Shown here piece by piece: positions 1-9,100 of a stretch of DNA of 64,000 nucleotides. The stretch's first letter is position 1. Each line of letters opens with the position of its first letter. The DNA comes from Planctomycetota bacterium (GTDB taxonomy: Bacteria > Planctomycetota > UBA1135 > UBA2386). The stretch lies in assembly GCA_019636245.1 (NCBI GenBank), contig JAHBXX010000012.1, forward strand, positions 1 through 64,000. The letters are read 5' to 3'. A program made the translations under genes and the position numbers. The notes under the pieces are model-generated. The model did not search any database. It was given only the letters and a program-made list of their open reading frames with translations, and was not told the origin of the DNA.

Positions 1-565
1 GTGTGCCGAGGATCACGAACTCGCCGCGCTCGAAGCTGAGGTCGACGGAGGTCGAGCTGCTCATCTCGTTGGTCAGCGGGTTGGCCGGGAACAAGCCGGC
101 GTTGAAGATGACGTAGTTGGGTTCGCCGAAGTTGGCGAGTTGCTCGGCCGTCGGGCGGATCAGCATGTTGTGCATGAACAGCGCGTGGTAGGCGTTCAGG
201 CAGACGATGCGGACCTTGATCTGGTAGGCGGGGTCCCAGCCGGCGAAGCCGTCGACGACGTAGATCTGGTCGCGGGTGTTGAGGAAGTCGATCGCACGCT
301 GGCGGTTGACCAGGAACGTCTTGTCCGACAGGCGGATGTTGACGTCGCCCCACCAGATGTCCTTGGTCGACGGCTCGCCCTCGACGATGCGCTTGTCCTT
401 CGGCGAGCGGCCGGTCTTGCTGCCCGAGCGGGCGGCCAGCGCGCCGCTGCTGACGATCTCGCCTTCGCCGCGCTTCAGCGCCTGCTCGTAGAGGATCGCC
501 GGCGCCGCGTTGCGGAGCACGTGGTGGACCTTGATGCCGTACTGGGACAGATCGAACGTGGACAT
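1..565 (-). CDS. pckA: Phosphoenolpyruvate carboxykinase (ATP), N-terminal part
   Basis: This is the first 188 codons of an ATP-dependent PEP carboxykinase; the rest lies beyond the window edge. The enzyme converts oxaloacetate and ATP to phosphoenolpyruvate, CO2 and ADP in the cytoplasm, the entry step of gluconeogenesis. The frame reads MSTFDLSQYGIK at the start, then the family hallmark SGSKTGRSPKDKR near residues 47-59, a WWGDVNI segment, and NAYHALFMHNMLIRP further on, all typical of the ATP-type (not GTP-type) enzyme. The ATG at 565 is chosen because homologues start at this point. No clear Shine-Dalgarno is seen. A possible promoter, TGGACC-N17-TACCCT, lies on the minus strand at about 611-639, giving a leader near 40 nt. 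Truncation is only due to the window boundary. Confidence 0.93.
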   Translation of the reverse strand, partial: MSTFDLSQYGIKVHHVLRNAAPAILYEQALKRGEGEIVSSGALAARSGSKTGRSPKDKRIVEGEPSTKDIWWGDVNIRLSDKTFLVNRQRAIDFLNTRDQIYVVDGFAGWDPAYQIKVRIVCLNAYHALFMHNMLIRPTAEQLANFGEPNYVIFNAGLFPANPLTNEMSSSTSVDLSFERGEFVILGT

Positions 566-668
566 GGGTGGTCGGGGGCGCGAAGGGTCGCCGCGGGATG
601 CGGGGCGGGGAGGGTACCGATGGCGCCCCGGGTGGTCCAGCGCCCGCGCTTCGGGCGACGGAAAGCGC

Positions 669-697
669 TTGCGCCGGGGCGTCGCGACCGTTAGCGT
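669..697 (+). promoter_or_regulatory. Promoter of tRNA-Arg
   Basis: TTGCGC at 669-674, a 17 bp spacer, and TAGCGT at 692-697. Transcription would start near 704, about 11 nt before the mature tRNA 5' end. The same TTGCGC box occurs before murA, rho and rplC in this window. Predicted by eye only. Confidence 0.6.
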
Positions 698-714
698 CCC
701 GCGCCCAAAACCGG

Positions 715-791
715 GCGCCCGTAGCTCAATTGGATAGAGCGCCAGACTACGGATCTGGAGGTTGGAGGTTCGATTCCTCCCGGGCGTGCCA
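715..791 (+). tRNA. tRNA-Arg (anticodon ACG)
   Basis: A complete cloverleaf can be drawn. The acceptor stem GCGCCCG (715-721) pairs with CGGGCGT (781-787), including one G-U. The D arm is GCTC/GAGC, the anticodon stem CCAGA/TCTGG (742-746/754-758) and the T arm GGAGG/CCTCC with loop TTCGATT. The seven-base anticodon loop CTACGGA places ACG at 749-751, which after A34-to-I editing would read CGU, CGC and CGA arginine codons. The discriminator base is G788 and the 3' CCA (789-791) is encoded. Confidence 0.97.
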
Positions 792-961
792 TCCGGCAGC
801 GCGCCGCGCCGCCGATGGCAAGCCCGGGCGGCATCGGGCATGGCCCGACCGCGCCTGCGGCGCGGGCGGGCCAGCAGCGATTCCGGGGCGTGACTGGGCC
901 GAGCGTGTCCGGCGGAGCGTGACCCGGTCGAGCTTCGCCCGGGGGGATCGCAGGGCCCCGT

Positions 962-3079
962 TCAAGGCGCTTCCCAGCGCACCGCGTCCCACTCGGTGAG
1001 GCGATCGATGCCGCCGAAGTCGGGCGCACCCGGCGGCGGTTGCCGGCGACCGCGGCGCACCGCGTCCTGGATCGCGGCGGCGCGGGCGGCCAGCGTCGCG
1101 TCGCCGCGTGCGAGCGCCGCGACCCGGGCGATCTCCACGGCGCCGATCGCCCATTCGGCGAACGCCGTGCCGTCGGCCCACAGCACCGCCGTCGGGTCGT
1201 CGCCGCGCTGTTGCGCCGCGGTCAGCGGCTCGCCGTCCTGCCAGCGCATGGCGGTCGCGATCTGGCAGCGCGGCCCATCCAGCAGCCAGCCGTGCCGCAC
1301 CACGTTCGCCGCCAGTTCCTCGGCGAGTTCGCGCGCCCGCGCATTGCCGGTGAGGCGGTACGAGGCGCCGAAGCCGACCGCGGACAGGGCGTCCTGCCAG
1401 GGGTTCCAGAACCGCACCTTGCCCTGCAGCAGCCGCGCGTCGGGGCCGCTCACCGCCATCGGCCGCACCCGGTCGACCCCGAGCGTGCGGCCGGCCCACT
1501 GCGGGTGGTAGACGCGGTCGACGCGCGCGTCCATGCGTTCGCGCAACCGTTCGTCGCCGGTCGCCAGCAGCATCCAGGAGGCGGCGAGCGCGGTGCGGCC
1601 GGCGCCGCGCGGCGCCCCGGCCCCCGAGGTCGACAGCCCGGGCGAGATCGTCTGGCCGGCCAGGTAGAGGCGGACCTCGTTGGCCAGTTCCTGCCGTGCC
1701 CAGTGCGCGCCGGTCAGCAGGGCGAAGGCACCAAGGTGGTTGCTGCTCCAGTGCTCGCGGTCCTTGCCCGTCCAGCCGTGGGTCTCGAACGGCGGCTCGG
1801 GCGCCGGCTTGCCCAGACGGTCCGGGGAGATCCCGGCATGCCAGTGCGTGCGGCCCGACCACACGACCCACTGCGGGTGGTCGGCGGGTTCCACCGGGCT
1901 GCCGTCGGCCTCGTGGAAGTGCACCGGCCGACACGCTTCCTGCAGCACCGAGGCCTCGACCTCGAGCAGGAAGCTCGGCAGGCCCGAAGCGGCGACGGCG
2001 GACAGCTTGACGGTGCCGAAGTCGGCCTGGTCGCCCGTCTGGCCGGCCATGCGCGCCATGCCGTGCGGGCCGCTGCCGAAGGGGTGACCCGGACGCTGCT
2101 CCGCCTCGGCGAAGGCACGGTGGCGCAGGGCGAAGTGGGCGCGCAGCGCCTGTCCGCGCAGCCAGGGCGGCAGTTCGGGCACCAGGCCGAAGGCGCCGAA
2201 CGCGCCGCTGTCCCGCCAGGACGTGGCGCCGAGCAGCGGCGCGGTGCAGGCGGCGAGCAGCGTCTGGTCGCCGAGGCCGCCGTCGCCGCGCAGCCGCGGC
2301 ACCAGCGCCCCCGGCCGGCGGATGCCCTGGCCGTCGCCGAGCGCCAGCTTCGCCAGCAGGACGCTGCGGCTGCCGTCCTTGTGGGTGCCCTGCACGATGC
2401 CGAAGCGCCCGGCGTGGCGGAGGACGACCGCCATGCCGCGGCACTCGACCGCCAGCTCGTCGAGCGGGCATTGCAGGGCTGGCGTCGCCGGATCGGAGAA
2501 GAACACCGCGGCGTCGATCGCGGCATGCGGCTGGTCGCGCCACGCCGTGACGAGCAGCTCCGCGACGAGGCCGGTGGTGCCGATCCTCGCCCGGCGCAGC
2601 TGCACCCGGCGCAGCGCGTTGTGCTCGAGGTCGGCGACCGCCACGGGCTCGACGCGGCTCTCGGTGCCGCCCTGGACGGCGACGAACTCGATCGTCGCCG
2701 TCGGCAGTTCGATCGGTCCGGCCGGCAGCTCGGGGCCGGGCCCCGGCACCAGTTCGACGGTGCGTTCCTGCAGCGCCGCGAGTTCGATCGGGAACAGGCA
2801 GAGCGCCTGCCGGAGGGACCCATCCGGCCACCGGGCGCCGAACGGCTCCCAGGCGGTCGGCGTGCCGCGCACGTGCAGGTCGGGCAGGGTCGGCACGGCG
2901 CCCTGGGCGAACGGGACGACGACCGCGACCCCCTCGCGCCGGGCGTGGGGGGCGAGGTTCTGCACGCACAGCTGCCGCGCGGGCGACGCCTCGGCGGCGG
3001 GCGGCGAGGGTTCCTGGGCTGCGGTGGCGGCCCCCAGGGCGCACAGGCCGGCGGCGAGCCAGGGCGATCGGACGGACAT
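962..3079 (-). CDS. Exported PcRGLX/YetA-like protein (possible polysaccharide lyase relative)
   Basis: A secreted protein of about 705 residues. It starts with a signal peptide (MSVRSPWLAAGLCALGAATA, cleavage near AAQ). The next ~120 residues resemble the N-terminal beta-barrel domain of PcRGLX/YetA-like proteins, the exo-rhamnogalacturonan lyase family, with the characteristic ARWPDGSLRQAL segment. The C-terminal half is rich in W, H and helical segments, compatible with an alpha/alpha toroid, but I cannot identify catalytic residues. The function is therefore an inference: a periplasmic or extracellular glycan-active protein. Start choice is ambiguous because ATGs at 3079, 3082, 3091 and 3094 are all in frame; 3079 gives the most compact signal peptide. 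It diverges from the protease gene at 3236. Confidence 0.72.
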   Translation of the reverse strand: MSVRSPWLAAGLCALGAATAAQEPSPPAAEASPARQLCVQNLAPHARREGVAVVVPFAQGAVPTLPDLHVRGTPTAWEPFGARWPDGSLRQALCLFPIELAALQERTVELVPGPGPELPAGPIELPTATIEFVAVQGGTESRVEPVAVADLEHNALRRVQLRRARIGTTGLVAELLVTAWRDQPHAAIDAAVFFSDPATPALQCPLDELAVECRGMAVVLRHAGRFGIVQGTHKDGSRSVLLAKLALGDGQGIRRPGALVPRLRGDGGLGDQTLLAACTAPLLGATSWRDSGAFGAFGLVPELPPWLRGQALRAHFALRHRAFAEAEQRPGHPFGSGPHGMARMAGQTGDQADFGTVKLSAVAASGLPSFLLEVEASVLQEACRPVHFHEADGSPVEPADHPQWVVWSGRTHWHAGISPDRLGKPAPEPPFETHGWTGKDREHWSSNHLGAFALLTGAHWARQELANEVRLYLAGQTISPGLSTSGAGAPRGAGRTALAASWMLLATGDERLRERMDARVDRVYHPQWAGRTLGVDRVRPMAVSGPDARLLQGKVRFWNPWQDALSAVGFGASYRLTGNARARELAEELAANVVRHGWLLDGPRCQIATAMRWQDGEPLTAAQQRGDDPTAVLWADGTAFAEWAIGAVEIARVAALARGDATLAARAAAIQDAVRRGRRQPPPGAPDFGGIDRLTEWDAVRWEAP

Positions 3080-3175
3080 CATCGCCGCCATCATCGAAGG
3101 GGCCCCGGCGCCAGGCCAGCGCCCGGTGGCGGGGCAGGACCGGGACGGGGGGGCTGCCGCGGCGTCCGACCCTGG

Positions 3176-3181
3176 TATCCT
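3176..3181 (+). promoter_or_regulatory. Possible -10 element of the secreted protease gene
   Basis: TATCCT lies about 55 nt upstream of the ATG at 3236, in the divergent spacer with the exported protein on the other strand. No convincing -35 was found at 17 bp, so support is weak. Confidence 0.3.
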
Positions 3182-3235
3182 GCCCGCCGCGCGGAACCCA
3201 CCTGCCTCCGCCCGCGCGCCCCTCGTCCTACGACC

Positions 3236-5602
3236 ATGCCCACGCCCGTTCGCGCCCTCGTCACGGCCTTCGTGTTCCTGTTCGCGGCCGGCCTGACCGC
3301 CCAAGGCATCGACCCGGTCGGCCGCGTGCACCCGCAGGCGCGTCCCCTGGCCGACGTCGACGTGGTCGAAGTGCCCGCGTTCGACCGGCAGGCGCTCGCC
3401 GCCGAGGACCTGCAGCGGCAGGCGGCAGGCCTGCCGGCGCGCTTCGCGGTGCCGCACGCGGTCGCGATCACGCCGGACGCGCACGGCACCTGGGAGGCGC
3501 TCGACGGCGAGTGGTCGCTGTGGCGTCTGCGCCTCCGCGCTCCCGGCGCGAACCACGTGAACCTCGGTTTCCGCCGCTTCCACCTGCCCGGCAGCGGCCG
3601 GCTGATGGTCTACAGCGCCGACTACACGATGGTCGTGCGGCCGTTCGACCAGAGCGACCACCACGAGTCCGGCCAGCTCTGGACGCCCGTGGTGCACGGC
3701 GCCGAGATCGTGGCCGAGCTCTACGTGCTCGCCGGCCAGCGGCGCGACGTCGCCCTCGAGTTGCAGCACATCGGCGCCGGCTACCGCTTCTTCGGCGCCG
3801 ACGGCACCGACGGCAGCGGCAGCTGCCAGATCGACGTCGTCTGTCCGCAGGCCGCCGCCTGGGCGAACGAGATCCGCAGCGTCGCGCGCATCACCATCGG
3901 CGGCACGAGCCTCTGTTCGGGCGCCCTGGTCAACAACACCGCCCAGGACCGCAAGAACTACTTCCTGACCGCCGACCACTGCGGCGCCGCCGGCAATCCG
4001 GCCAGCGTGGTCGCCTACTGGAACTACCAGAACACCGTCTGCGGCGGCCCGGACAACGGTTCGCTCGGGCAGTTCACGTCCGGCGCGACCCTGCGCGCGA
4101 CCTGGGCGACCGGCGACTTCACGCTGCTGGAACTGAACGGCACCATCAACCCGCTCTACGGCGTCACCTACGCCGGCTGGAACCGGACCACGGCGATCAC
4201 GCCGTCGCTGTCGTCGGTGGGCATCCACCATCCCAGCGGCGACGTGAAGAAGATCTCGTTCGACAACAACCCGTCGGTGACGACCTCGTACGGCGGCACC
4301 AGTTCGCCGGGCAACGGCAACTACGTGCGCGTCATCAACTGGGAGCAGGGTTCGACCGAGCCGGGCTCGTCGGGTTCGCCGCTGTTCGACCAGAACCGCC
4401 GCATCATCGGCCAGCTCAGCGGCGGCGGCTCGGCGTGCGGCAACACGCAGTCGGACTGGTACGGCAAGTTCGGCGCTTGCTGGGCGGGCGGCGGCACGAA
4501 TGCCAGCCGGCTGTCGAACTGGCTGGACCCGCTCGGCACCGCGCCGACCGTGCTCGACACGCTGGTGCCGGCCTACGCCGCCAACGAGGTCTACGGCACG
4601 GGCTGCTACCAGCGCACCGGCACCTTCTTCGAGGCCTTCGCGGCCGGCACCTTCGACCTCGCCGGCACGCCGGCCTCGACGCGCAGCCTGGCGTTGACGC
4701 CGATCACCAACGGCTACCAGGTGCAGGACGGGCCCGACGCGTGGTTCGCGCCGACCTCGACGCCGCTGGCGATGGTCGACGACGGCCTGATCACCTTCAC
4801 GCTGCCGTTCCTGTTCTTCGCGCCCGGCGGCGGCGTCAGCCAGGTCACGCTCTGCGGCAACGGCTTCGTGTGGCTCACCGGCGGCGCGACCGACGGCGAC
4901 TACACGCCGACGGGCGCCGAACTGGCGGCCGGGCCGCGGCGCTTCGCGCCCTACTGGATGGACCTCAACGCGCAGCAGGGCGGCAGCTGCCACTACGACG
5001 TCGACCCGAGCGGCACCGCGGTCTACTTCACGTGGCTCAACGTCCCGGCCTGGTCGTCGGGCGCGCCCGGCGCCGGCAACACGTTCCAGCTGGTGCTGCG
5101 GCAGAACCAGACGGTCGAGTACCGCTACCGCTCGGTGACCAACTACCCCGGCGGCGCCGTGGTCGGCTGGAGCCGCGGCGCGACCGCGGTGCCGGCGCCG
5201 CGCGACCTGTCGGCGACGGTGCCCTTCCAGGTCACGATCGACGGGCCGCCGCTGTCGTTCACGGCGCTCGGCCGGCCGATCCAGGGCACGACGCAGCAGT
5301 TCCTGCTGCAGAACATCGTCAATCCGACGGCCAGCATCGGCCTGGTGCTGGCGGGGCCGCGCCTGCCCGGCGTCGACCTCGCCGTCATCGGCATGCCCGA
5401 GTGCTTCCTCTACACGACGGGCGACATCCTGTTCTCGTTCCTGACCCCGTCGGCGACCTACTTCTGGAACCTGTTCCTGCCGGTCGACCCGGCGCTGACG
5501 GGGTCGAAGGTGGCCTGCCAGGGCGGCCAGTTGACCGCGGGCGTCAACAGCTTCGGTGGCCTGACCGCGAATGCGATCGAGCTGACGATCGGCACGCTGT
5601 GA
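3236..5602 (+). CDS. Secreted trypsin-like serine protease with C-terminal beta-rich module
   Basis: A 788-residue secreted protease. A signal peptide covers residues 1-22 (ends LTAQG). The protease domain resembles lysyl endopeptidase-type enzymes (chymotrypsin fold): catalytic His248 in LTADHCG, Asp294 in TGDFTLLEL and Ser379 in GSSGSPLF, with several paired cysteines as expected outside the cytoplasm. After about residue 450 come beta-rich segments of unknown role. The last ~120 residues (FLLQN...CFLYTTGD...LPVDPALTGSKVACQGGQL) form a module that also ends the secreted protein at 19910-21571. Cleavage specificity is not predictable here. The ATG at 3236 is the first in frame that yields a signal peptide. 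The gene converges on polA with 13 bp between stops. Confidence 0.88.
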   Translation: MPTPVRALVTAFVFLFAAGLTAQGIDPVGRVHPQARPLADVDVVEVPAFDRQALAAEDLQRQAAGLPARFAVPHAVAITPDAHGTWEALDGEWSLWRLRLRAPGANHVNLGFRRFHLPGSGRLMVYSADYTMVVRPFDQSDHHESGQLWTPVVHGAEIVAELYVLAGQRRDVALELQHIGAGYRFFGADGTDGSGSCQIDVVCPQAAAWANEIRSVARITIGGTSLCSGALVNNTAQDRKNYFLTADHCGAAGNPASVVAYWNYQNTVCGGPDNGSLGQFTSGATLRATWATGDFTLLELNGTINPLYGVTYAGWNRTTAITPSLSSVGIHHPSGDVKKISFDNNPSVTTSYGGTSSPGNGNYVRVINWEQGSTEPGSSGSPLFDQNRRIIGQLSGGGSACGNTQSDWYGKFGACWAGGGTNASRLSNWLDPLGTAPTVLDTLVPAYAANEVYGTGCYQRTGTFFEAFAAGTFDLAGTPASTRSLALTPITNGYQVQDGPDAWFAPTSTPLAMVDDGLITFTLPFLFFAPGGGVSQVTLCGNGFVWLTGGATDGDYTPTGAELAAGPRRFAPYWMDLNAQQGGSCHYDVDPSGTAVYFTWLNVPAWSSGAPGAGNTFQLVLRQNQTVEYRYRSVTNYPGGAVVGWSRGATAVPAPRDLSATVPFQVTIDGPPLSFTALGRPIQGTTQQFLLQNIVNPTASIGLVLAGPRLPGVDLAVIGMPECFLYTTGDILFSFLTPSATYFWNLFLPVDPALTGSKVACQGGQLTAGVNSFGGLTANAIELTIGTL

Positions 5603-5615
5603 GGCTGGCCGGCCG

Positions 5616-8339
5616 TCAGTGGGCGGCCAGCCAGGTCGGGCCGTGGCCGATCGCGACGTCGAGCGGCACGCGCAGCGTCGCCGCGCCGCTCATCGCGTCG
5701 CGCAGCAGCCGTTCGACCTCGAGACGTTCGTCCTCCGGCACGTCGAGCACCAGTTCGTCGTGCACCTGCAGCAGCAGGCGGGCGCGCAGGCCGCGCGCCG
5801 CCAGCTGCGCGTGCACGGCCAGCATCGCCCGCTTGACGATGTCGGCGGCGGCGCCCTGGATCGGCGTGTTGACGGCCATGTTCTCGGCGGCGATGCGCTG
5901 CATGGCGTTGGTCGAGTCGATGTCGGGCAGCGGCCGGCGGCGGCCGAACATCGTCCACACCTCCTTGTGGGCGCGGGCCTGCTGCAGCGACTCGTCGAGG
6001 TAGCGCTTCACTCCGGGCAGGGCGCGGAAGTAGCTGTCGATGAACTTCTTCGCCTCCGGCGGCCGCAGGCCGGTCTCGCTCGCCAGCCGCGAGGCGCCCA
6101 TGCCGTACATAAGGCCGTAGTTGATCACCTTGGCCTGGTTGCGCAGCTCGGGCGTGACCATCGCCGGCAGCAGGCCGTGCACCAGCGCGGCGGTGCGCGC
6201 GTGGATGTCCTCGCCGCGCTGGAACGCCTCCAGCAGCGCCTTGTCGCCGGACAGGTGGGCGAGGATGCGCAGCTCGATCTGCGAGTAGTCGGCCGACATC
6301 AGCACCCAGCCCGGCCCGCGCGCCACGAAGCAGGCCCGCACGCGGCGGCCCTCTTCGGTGCGGATCGGGATGTTCTGCAGGTTGGGGTCCTCGGAGCTGA
6401 GGCGGCCGGTCGCCGCGACCGCCTGGTTGAAGGTCGTGTGCAGGCGGCGGGTGGTCGGGTCGACGAGCTGCGGCAGGCTGTCGACGTAGGTTCCCTTCAG
6501 CTTGGACAGCAACCGCCACTCGAGCACGAGCTGGGCGACCTCGTGGTGCGGGGCCAGCTTCTCCAGCACCTCGTGGTCGGTCTTGTACTGGCCGGTCGGC
6601 GTGCGCCGCGGCTTGCCGAGGTTCGCGGCGCGGTGGACCTCGAGCTCGTCGAACAGCACCGCGCCGAGCTGCTGCGGCGATCCCAGGTTGAACTCCCGGC
6701 CGGCGCGCTGGTGCACGCGGGCGACGATCGCGTCGAGCCGCTGCTGCAGCTCGGCGGACAGCCGGCCGAGCTGTTCGTGGTCGATGCGGATGCCCTCCCA
6801 CTCCATGTCGAGCAGCACCGGCACCAGCGGCAGTTCGAGGTCGCGGTAGAGCGCCTCGACGCGCAGCTCGGCGAGCTGCCGCCGCAGCGGCGCATGGAGA
6901 CGCAGGGCGAGGTCGGCCTCCTCGCCGACGTAGTCGCCGACCAGCGCCGGATCGACCTGATCGAACGTGAGCTGCTTGCGGCCGCGTCCGACCAGGTCCT
7001 TCGCCGACGCCTTCTTCAGGTCGAAGTGGCGCAGCGCCAGCGCCTCGAGCGAGTGCGAGGCCACGCCCGGCTCGCAGCAGTAGGACGCCAGCAGGACGTC
7101 GGCCGCGATCGGCATGCGGTCGATGCCGGCGCCGCGCAGCGCCGCCAGCACGCGCTTGCCGTCGTGCACGACCTTGGCCGGCCGCTCGCCGGTCAGCGCC
7201 GGTCGCAGCGCCTCGAGCAGCGCCGCGCGCCCGCCGGGCACCGGCGCCCGTTCGACGTCGAGCGGCACGTAGGTCGTGCGGCCGGGCGCAAGGGCGAAGG
7301 CGATGCCGACCAGCCGGCTGCTGCGGCGCTGCGCGCCCGCGGTCTCGATCGCGACGGCGACCTGATCGGCCTGCTGCAGGCTGGCGCACAACGCCTCGAG
7401 GTCGGCGGCCGTGCGCACGACTCCGTAGTGCCGCTCGACGGCGGCCGTCGGCGGGGCCTTCGCCGCCAGCATCGCCAGCAGGTTGTTGAACTCGAGCCGC
7501 TTGAACAGCGGCCGCAGCCGTTCGGGGTCCGGTTCGGGCGGACCCAGCTCGGTCGCCGTGACCGGCAGCGGCACGTCGAGCCGCAGCGTGACCAGCTGGC
7601 GCGACAGCAGCGCCAGGTCCTTGTGTTCGAGCAACGCCGCCCGCACCGACGGCTTCTTCACCTGGTCGGCGTGCGCCAGCACCTCGTCGAGCGAGCCGAA
7701 CTGGCGCAGCAGTTCGACCGCCGTCTTCTCGCCGACCTTCGGCACGCCGGGGATGTTGTCGGAGCTGTCGCCCATCAGCGCCAGCAGGTCGACCATGCGC
7801 CGCGGCGGCACGCCCCACTTCGCCTCGGCGGCGGCGGCATCGAGGATCTCGGGCTTGCTGGTCGAGCTGCGCAGGTTCCAGAGCTTCACGCGGTCGTCGA
7901 CCAGCTGCAGGAAGTCCTTGTCGCCGGTGACGACGAACACGTCCATGCCGGCGTCGCGGCCCTGCACCGCCAGGGTGCCGATGACGTCGTCGGCCTCGGC
8001 GGTCTCGCTCTCGACGATGCGGATGCCGAAGCCCTCGGTGGCGGCGCGGATGTCGTCGAGCTGCACGCGCATCTCGTCGGGCATCTTGTCGCGCGTCGAT
8101 TTGTACTCCGGGTAGACCTTGGTGCGCGCCAGGTCGCCGCGCGGACCGTCGAAGGCGATCGCGATCGCATCGGGGCGCTCGCGTTCGAGCAGGGCGCGCA
8201 GCGTGGTGCAGAAGCCGTAGGTCGCCGCGGTGGGGTGGCCGGTGCTGGTCGACAGCGGCGTGCGCCCCGTGCCCTGGAAGGCGAAGAAGCTGCGGTAGGC
8301 CAGGGCCGTGCCGTCGATCAGGAACAGGCGCTTCGGCAT
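5616..8339 (-). CDS. polA: DNA polymerase I (proofreading domain degenerate)
   Basis: Family A DNA polymerase, 907 residues, used in Okazaki fragment maturation and repair gap filling. The N-terminal 5'-3' exonuclease/flap domain (about 1-290) keeps its acidic residues (LIDGT, FDGPRGD, AEADDVIGTLA, VVTGDKDFLQL). The polymerase domain has motif A DYSQIELRILAHLSGD (about residue 682), motif B RNQAKVINYGLMYGMG and motif C QVHDELVLDVPE (about residue 859). The middle domain has the size of a 3'-5' exonuclease, but motif I reads AVAIETAG, so only Glu332 remains and the first Asp is Ala; the later acidic residues are also not evident. This is known in Taq-like enzymes and suggests no proofreading. 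It lies downstream of recJ and the DedA gene on the same strand but has its own likely leaderless promoter. Confidence 0.96.
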   Translation of the reverse strand: MPKRLFLIDGTALAYRSFFAFQGTGRTPLSTSTGHPTAATYGFCTTLRALLERERPDAIAIAFDGPRGDLARTKVYPEYKSTRDKMPDEMRVQLDDIRAATEGFGIRIVESETAEADDVIGTLAVQGRDAGMDVFVVTGDKDFLQLVDDRVKLWNLRSSTSKPEILDAAAAEAKWGVPPRRMVDLLALMGDSSDNIPGVPKVGEKTAVELLRQFGSLDEVLAHADQVKKPSVRAALLEHKDLALLSRQLVTLRLDVPLPVTATELGPPEPDPERLRPLFKRLEFNNLLAMLAAKAPPTAAVERHYGVVRTAADLEALCASLQQADQVAVAIETAGAQRRSSRLVGIAFALAPGRTTYVPLDVERAPVPGGRAALLEALRPALTGERPAKVVHDGKRVLAALRGAGIDRMPIAADVLLASYCCEPGVASHSLEALALRHFDLKKASAKDLVGRGRKQLTFDQVDPALVGDYVGEEADLALRLHAPLRRQLAELRVEALYRDLELPLVPVLLDMEWEGIRIDHEQLGRLSAELQQRLDAIVARVHQRAGREFNLGSPQQLGAVLFDELEVHRAANLGKPRRTPTGQYKTDHEVLEKLAPHHEVAQLVLEWRLLSKLKGTYVDSLPQLVDPTTRRLHTTFNQAVAATGRLSSEDPNLQNIPIRTEEGRRVRACFVARGPGWVLMSADYSQIELRILAHLSGDKALLEAFQRGEDIHARTAALVHGLLPAMVTPELRNQAKVINYGLMYGMGASRLASETGLRPPEAKKFIDSYFRALPGVKRYLDESLQQARAHKEVWTMFGRRRPLPDIDSTNAMQRIAAENMAVNTPIQGAAADIVKRAMLAVHAQLAARGLRARLLLQVHDELVLDVPEDERLEVERLLRDAMSGAATLRVPLDVAIGHGPTWLAAH

Positions 8340-8345
8340 GCCGCC

Positions 8346-8374
8346 GTTGTAGCGGCAGGCGGGCCGCAGGCGAA
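8346..8374 (-). promoter_or_regulatory. Probable leaderless promoter of polA
   Basis: On the minus strand TTCGCC, a 17 bp spacer and TACAAC (8346-8351) end exactly 6 bp before the polA ATG. The predicted transcription start is the A of the start codon. No Shine-Dalgarno is present. Confidence 0.5.
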
Positions 8375-8442
8375 CGACCGGGCCAGGGCCGGTCGGGGTG
8401 GCGACGCGGTCGCCGCGGCCGGGGCGCGCGTCCGGCGCGGCC

Positions 8443-9084
8443 TCACATCACGTACTTGATCGCCACGAAGCCGCCGACCAGCAGCAAGGCGCCGGCGAAC
8501 GTGACCAGCGCGAACCGCCGCTCGATGAAGTCCTTGATCGGCGGGCCGAAGTGCCGGAACAGCCACGCGACGAGGAAGAAGCGCGCCGAGCGCCCGACCG
8601 CCGAGGCCAGCACGAACATCGGCAACGCGATGCCGCAGACGCCGGCGAGGATCGTGATCACCTTGTAGGGGATCGGCGTGAACGCCGCGACGAAGACGAT
8701 CCAGAAGTTGTACTGCTCGTACCAGGCCGACACCTTCTGCACGTTGGCGTCGTTGATGCCGGGGATCAGGTAGAAGAACTCGCGCACCGCGTCGACGTGC
8801 CAGAAGAAGGCGCCGATCGCGTAGCCGGCCATGCCGCCGAGCACCGAGCCGAGCGAGCACCAGCCGGCGAAACGGTAGCTCTTCGGCACCTCGCCGATGC
8901 AGAGCGCGATCAGCAGCACGTCGGGCGGGATCGGGAAGAAGCTGCTCTCGGCGAACGCCAGCAGCACCAGCGCCGGCACGGCGAAGGGCGTGTTCGCCCA
9001 GTGCAGCACCCAGTCGTAGAGGCGGCGCAACGGGCCGCGGCGCTGCGGCGGGGGCGGGGCGGCGGGAGGGGCGGAGGTCGTCAC
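8443..9084 (-). CDS. DedA/YqaA-family (VTT domain) membrane protein
   Basis: A 213-residue inner-membrane protein of the SNARE-associated/VTT (DedA) superfamily, closest in feel to the short YqaA branch. A proline-rich N-terminal tail (about 1-20) is followed by four to five hydrophobic segments. Family marks are the AESSFFPIPPDVLLIAL segment near residue 46, a Gly-rich helix (GSVLGGMAGYAIGAFFWH) and the FTPIPYKVITILAGV re-entrant segment with its proline and lysine. Members are implicated in lipid transport across the membrane and in membrane homeostasis; the substrate here is unknown. It starts 16 bp after recJ and lies 103 bp before polA, so it is probably cotranscribed with recJ. Confidence 0.88.
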   Translation of the reverse strand: MTTSAPPAAPPPPQRRGPLRRLYDWVLHWANTPFAVPALVLLAFAESSFFPIPPDVLLIALCIGEVPKSYRFAGWCSLGSVLGGMAGYAIGAFFWHVDAVREFFYLIPGINDANVQKVSAWYEQYNFWIVFVAAFTPIPYKVITILAGVCGIALPMFVLASAVGRSARFFLVAWLFRHFGPPIKDFIERRFALVTFAGALLLVGGFVAIKYVM

Positions 9085-9100
9085 GGCGGGCAGCGCAAGG

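Noticed and set aside
962..4993. A very long open frame on the minus strand running through the protease gene region
   Set aside because: Only the part to 3079/3094 has signal-peptide and domain logic; the rest is a by-product of high G+C opposite a real gene.
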